From the NCBI GenBank assembly GCA_022572905.1, contig JACZUZ010000151.1, positions 1 to 5,727 of the forward strand: a stretch of 5,727 bases of DNA, read 5' to 3'. Position 1 is the first letter of the stretch, and the number at the start of each line of letters is the position of its first letter. Below the pieces are notes generated by a model that was given only the letters and a program-made list of their open reading frames with translations, ran no database searches and had not been told where the DNA came from. The stretch comes from Candidatus Zixiibacteriota bacterium (GTDB lineage Bacteria; Zixibacteria; MSB-5A5; GN15; JACZUZ01). Below, in pieces: positions 4,642 to 5,727 of the stretch. The translations under genes and the position numbers were made by a program.

Positions 4642-5727
4642 TAACTACTTTTGCCGAAGTGTCTCGTCTGGCGAAAAAAGGGAATGTTGTGGCGGTTTCC
4701 CTGCGTCTTTCCGCCGATCTTGATACACCAGTCTCGACTTTTCTAAAACTCGCCAGGGGCAAAAAGTATTCTTTCCTTTTAGAGTCAATTGAAGGCGGAG
4801 AAAAGCTGGCGCGGTATTCATTCGTCGGTTTCGATCCGTTCTTGGTGATAGAGATCAATCCCGCTTCCGCAAGCGTTGAGAGAAAACACGGCAAGGGTAT
4901 TCGGGAAATATATGTTCGCAACGGCAAAAAGAAAAAGGTAATCCTTGGCCAGCCAATTGAATTCCTGGAAAAAGAATTCTCAAAATATTCTCCAGCGCCC
5001 AGCCTGGGAATTCCTCGATTCTCCGGCGGAGCGGTCGGCTATTTTGGCTATGACGCTATTCGCTGGATAGAGAATATTCCGTCAACTACGAAGGACAATT
5101 TACATATACCCGACTGCATACTTGGGTTTTATCGCTCGATTGTAGTATTCGATCACCTGCGTCAGGAATTGATACTTGTCGCAAATGTTCTTTGCGATGA
5201 GGGCGATGGAACGTTGCGAGAAAAATACAATACTGCCTGCGAATGGCTGCTTAAGACGCGAAAACAAATAGATAGAAATGTTAAACGCCAAACGGCTGAA
5301 CCAAAAACAGCCGCTCGAAAACATACTCTCAAAACTCATGCCCGAGCGGGGGAGTTTGAGAAAAACGTACGCCGTGCGAAAAAATACATCCGCGAAGGCG
5401 ATATTTTTCAGGTTGTTCTTTCGCAAAGATGGTCTCTAAGGGCGAAAGTCGATCCGACCGCGCTGTACCGCCGACTGCGCAGAATGAACCCTTCGCCGTA
5501 CATGTTTCTCTTGAATTTTGATGATATCTCTGTTGTCGGATCATCACCGGAAATGCTCACACGAGTTGAGGGCGACACGGTCGAAACCAGACCGATAGCC
5601 GGCACACGACCACGCGGAAAGAATCCAAAAGAAGACGAAAAACTCGCCAGAGAACTTTTAGCGGACCCAAAAGAAAGGGCCGAGCATATCATGCTTCTAG
5701 ATTTGGGGAGAAATGATGTGGGCAAGG
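4638..5727 (+). CDS. trpE: Anthranilate synthase component I (3' end beyond window)
   Basis: The window holds the first 363 codons of the large subunit of anthranilate synthase, which converts chorismate to anthranilate with ammonia supplied by the TrpG glutaminase, the first committed step of tryptophan synthesis. The N-terminal domain has LLES (47-50) and RYSFVG (59-64), the region known to bind feedback-inhibiting Trp. The chorismate-binding domain shows IREGDIFQVVLSQR (251-264), NPSPY (284-288), VGSSPEML, TRPIAGTRPRG (317-327), ERAEHIMLLDLGRND with His350 (catalytic His in the family), and the cut ends in VGK. About 100-140 residues should follow. ATG 4638 overlaps the TGA of the upstream gene, with GGAG (4624-4627) 10 bases ahead, indicating translational coupling. 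Expression is likely set by the upstream attenuator. Aminodeoxychorismate synthase and ADIC synthase are related alternatives, but the overall pattern and Trp-rich leader favour TrpE. Confidence 0.92.
   Translation, partial: MITTFAEVSRLAKKGNVVAVSLRLSADLDTPVSTFLKLARGKKYSFLLESIEGGEKLARYSFVGFDPFLVIEINPASASVERKHGKGIREIYVRNGKKKKVILGQPIEFLEKEFSKYSPAPSLGIPRFSGGAVGYFGYDAIRWIENIPSTTKDNLHIPDCILGFYRSIVVFDHLRQELILVANVLCDEGDGTLREKYNTACEWLLKTRKQIDRNVKRQTAEPKTAARKHTLKTHARAGEFEKNVRRAKKYIREGDIFQVVLSQRWSLRAKVDPTALYRRLRRMNPSPYMFLLNFDDISVVGSSPEMLTRVEGDTVETRPIAGTRPRGKNPKEDEKLARELLADPKERAEHIMLLDLGRNDVGK

Noticed and set aside
4529..4927. Antisense ORFs opposite dapF-like and trpE, including 3798-4232, 4529-4927 and 5408-5725
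   Set aside because: All overlap conserved coding sequence on the + strand and their translations show no family resemblance.
3808..5727. Phenazine-type pair (PhzF with PhzE)
   Set aside because: The first protein carries DapF motifs (GNG and GTG loops), not PhzF motifs, and the second shows TrpE feedback-region motifs; only a loose analogy remains.

Overview
This is a bacterial chromosome segment of moderate GC, with every supported gene on the + strand. The phylum cannot be fixed from the sequence. Weak or absent Shine-Dalgarno sites before dinB and the dapF-like gene, and a dispersed palindromic TGTCATTCTGAG-type repeat, would fit an uncultivated lineage such as the FCB group or Zixibacteria, but that is only a guess.

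Left part (1-2065), DNA-damage response. The window opens in the last 50 codons of lexA, the SOS repressor. A roughly 300-base stretch follows with a dispersed inverted repeat (about 171-307) and a doubtful 40-codon membrane-peptide ORF. Next come a small protein (455-742) resembling the DUF6504-type proteins found beside translesion polymerases, and dinB (DNA polymerase IV, best start 830). LexA would be expected to control dinB, but no LexA box matching a known consensus was found. A repeated TTTTGAACA lies just upstream of the dinB start.

Middle (2066-3483). After a 191-base gap with no clear signal comes a complete class I/II PLP-dependent aminotransferase of the 2-aminoadipate/aromatic type (best start ATG 2257).

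Right part (3484-5727), an amino-acid biosynthesis operon with what looks like a complete transcription attenuator. A sigma-70-like promoter (TTGCCT, 17 bases, TATATT) places the predicted transcript start at or beside the ATG of a 29-codon leader peptide containing YLYFWRSWRY. The Trp codons are followed by an early hairpin, then a segment able to pair with the ascending arm of a strong intrinsic terminator (3712-3742). Downstream are a DapF-fold gene and trpE (anthranilate synthase component I, cut by the window edge), overlapping by ATGA. The layout implies that Trp, and possibly Tyr/Phe, supply sets read-through into both genes.

The two most notable points are this attenuator and the DapF-like protein, in which both positions of the catalytic cysteine pair are serine (Ser76, Ser220). 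It is probably not an ordinary diaminopimelate epimerase.
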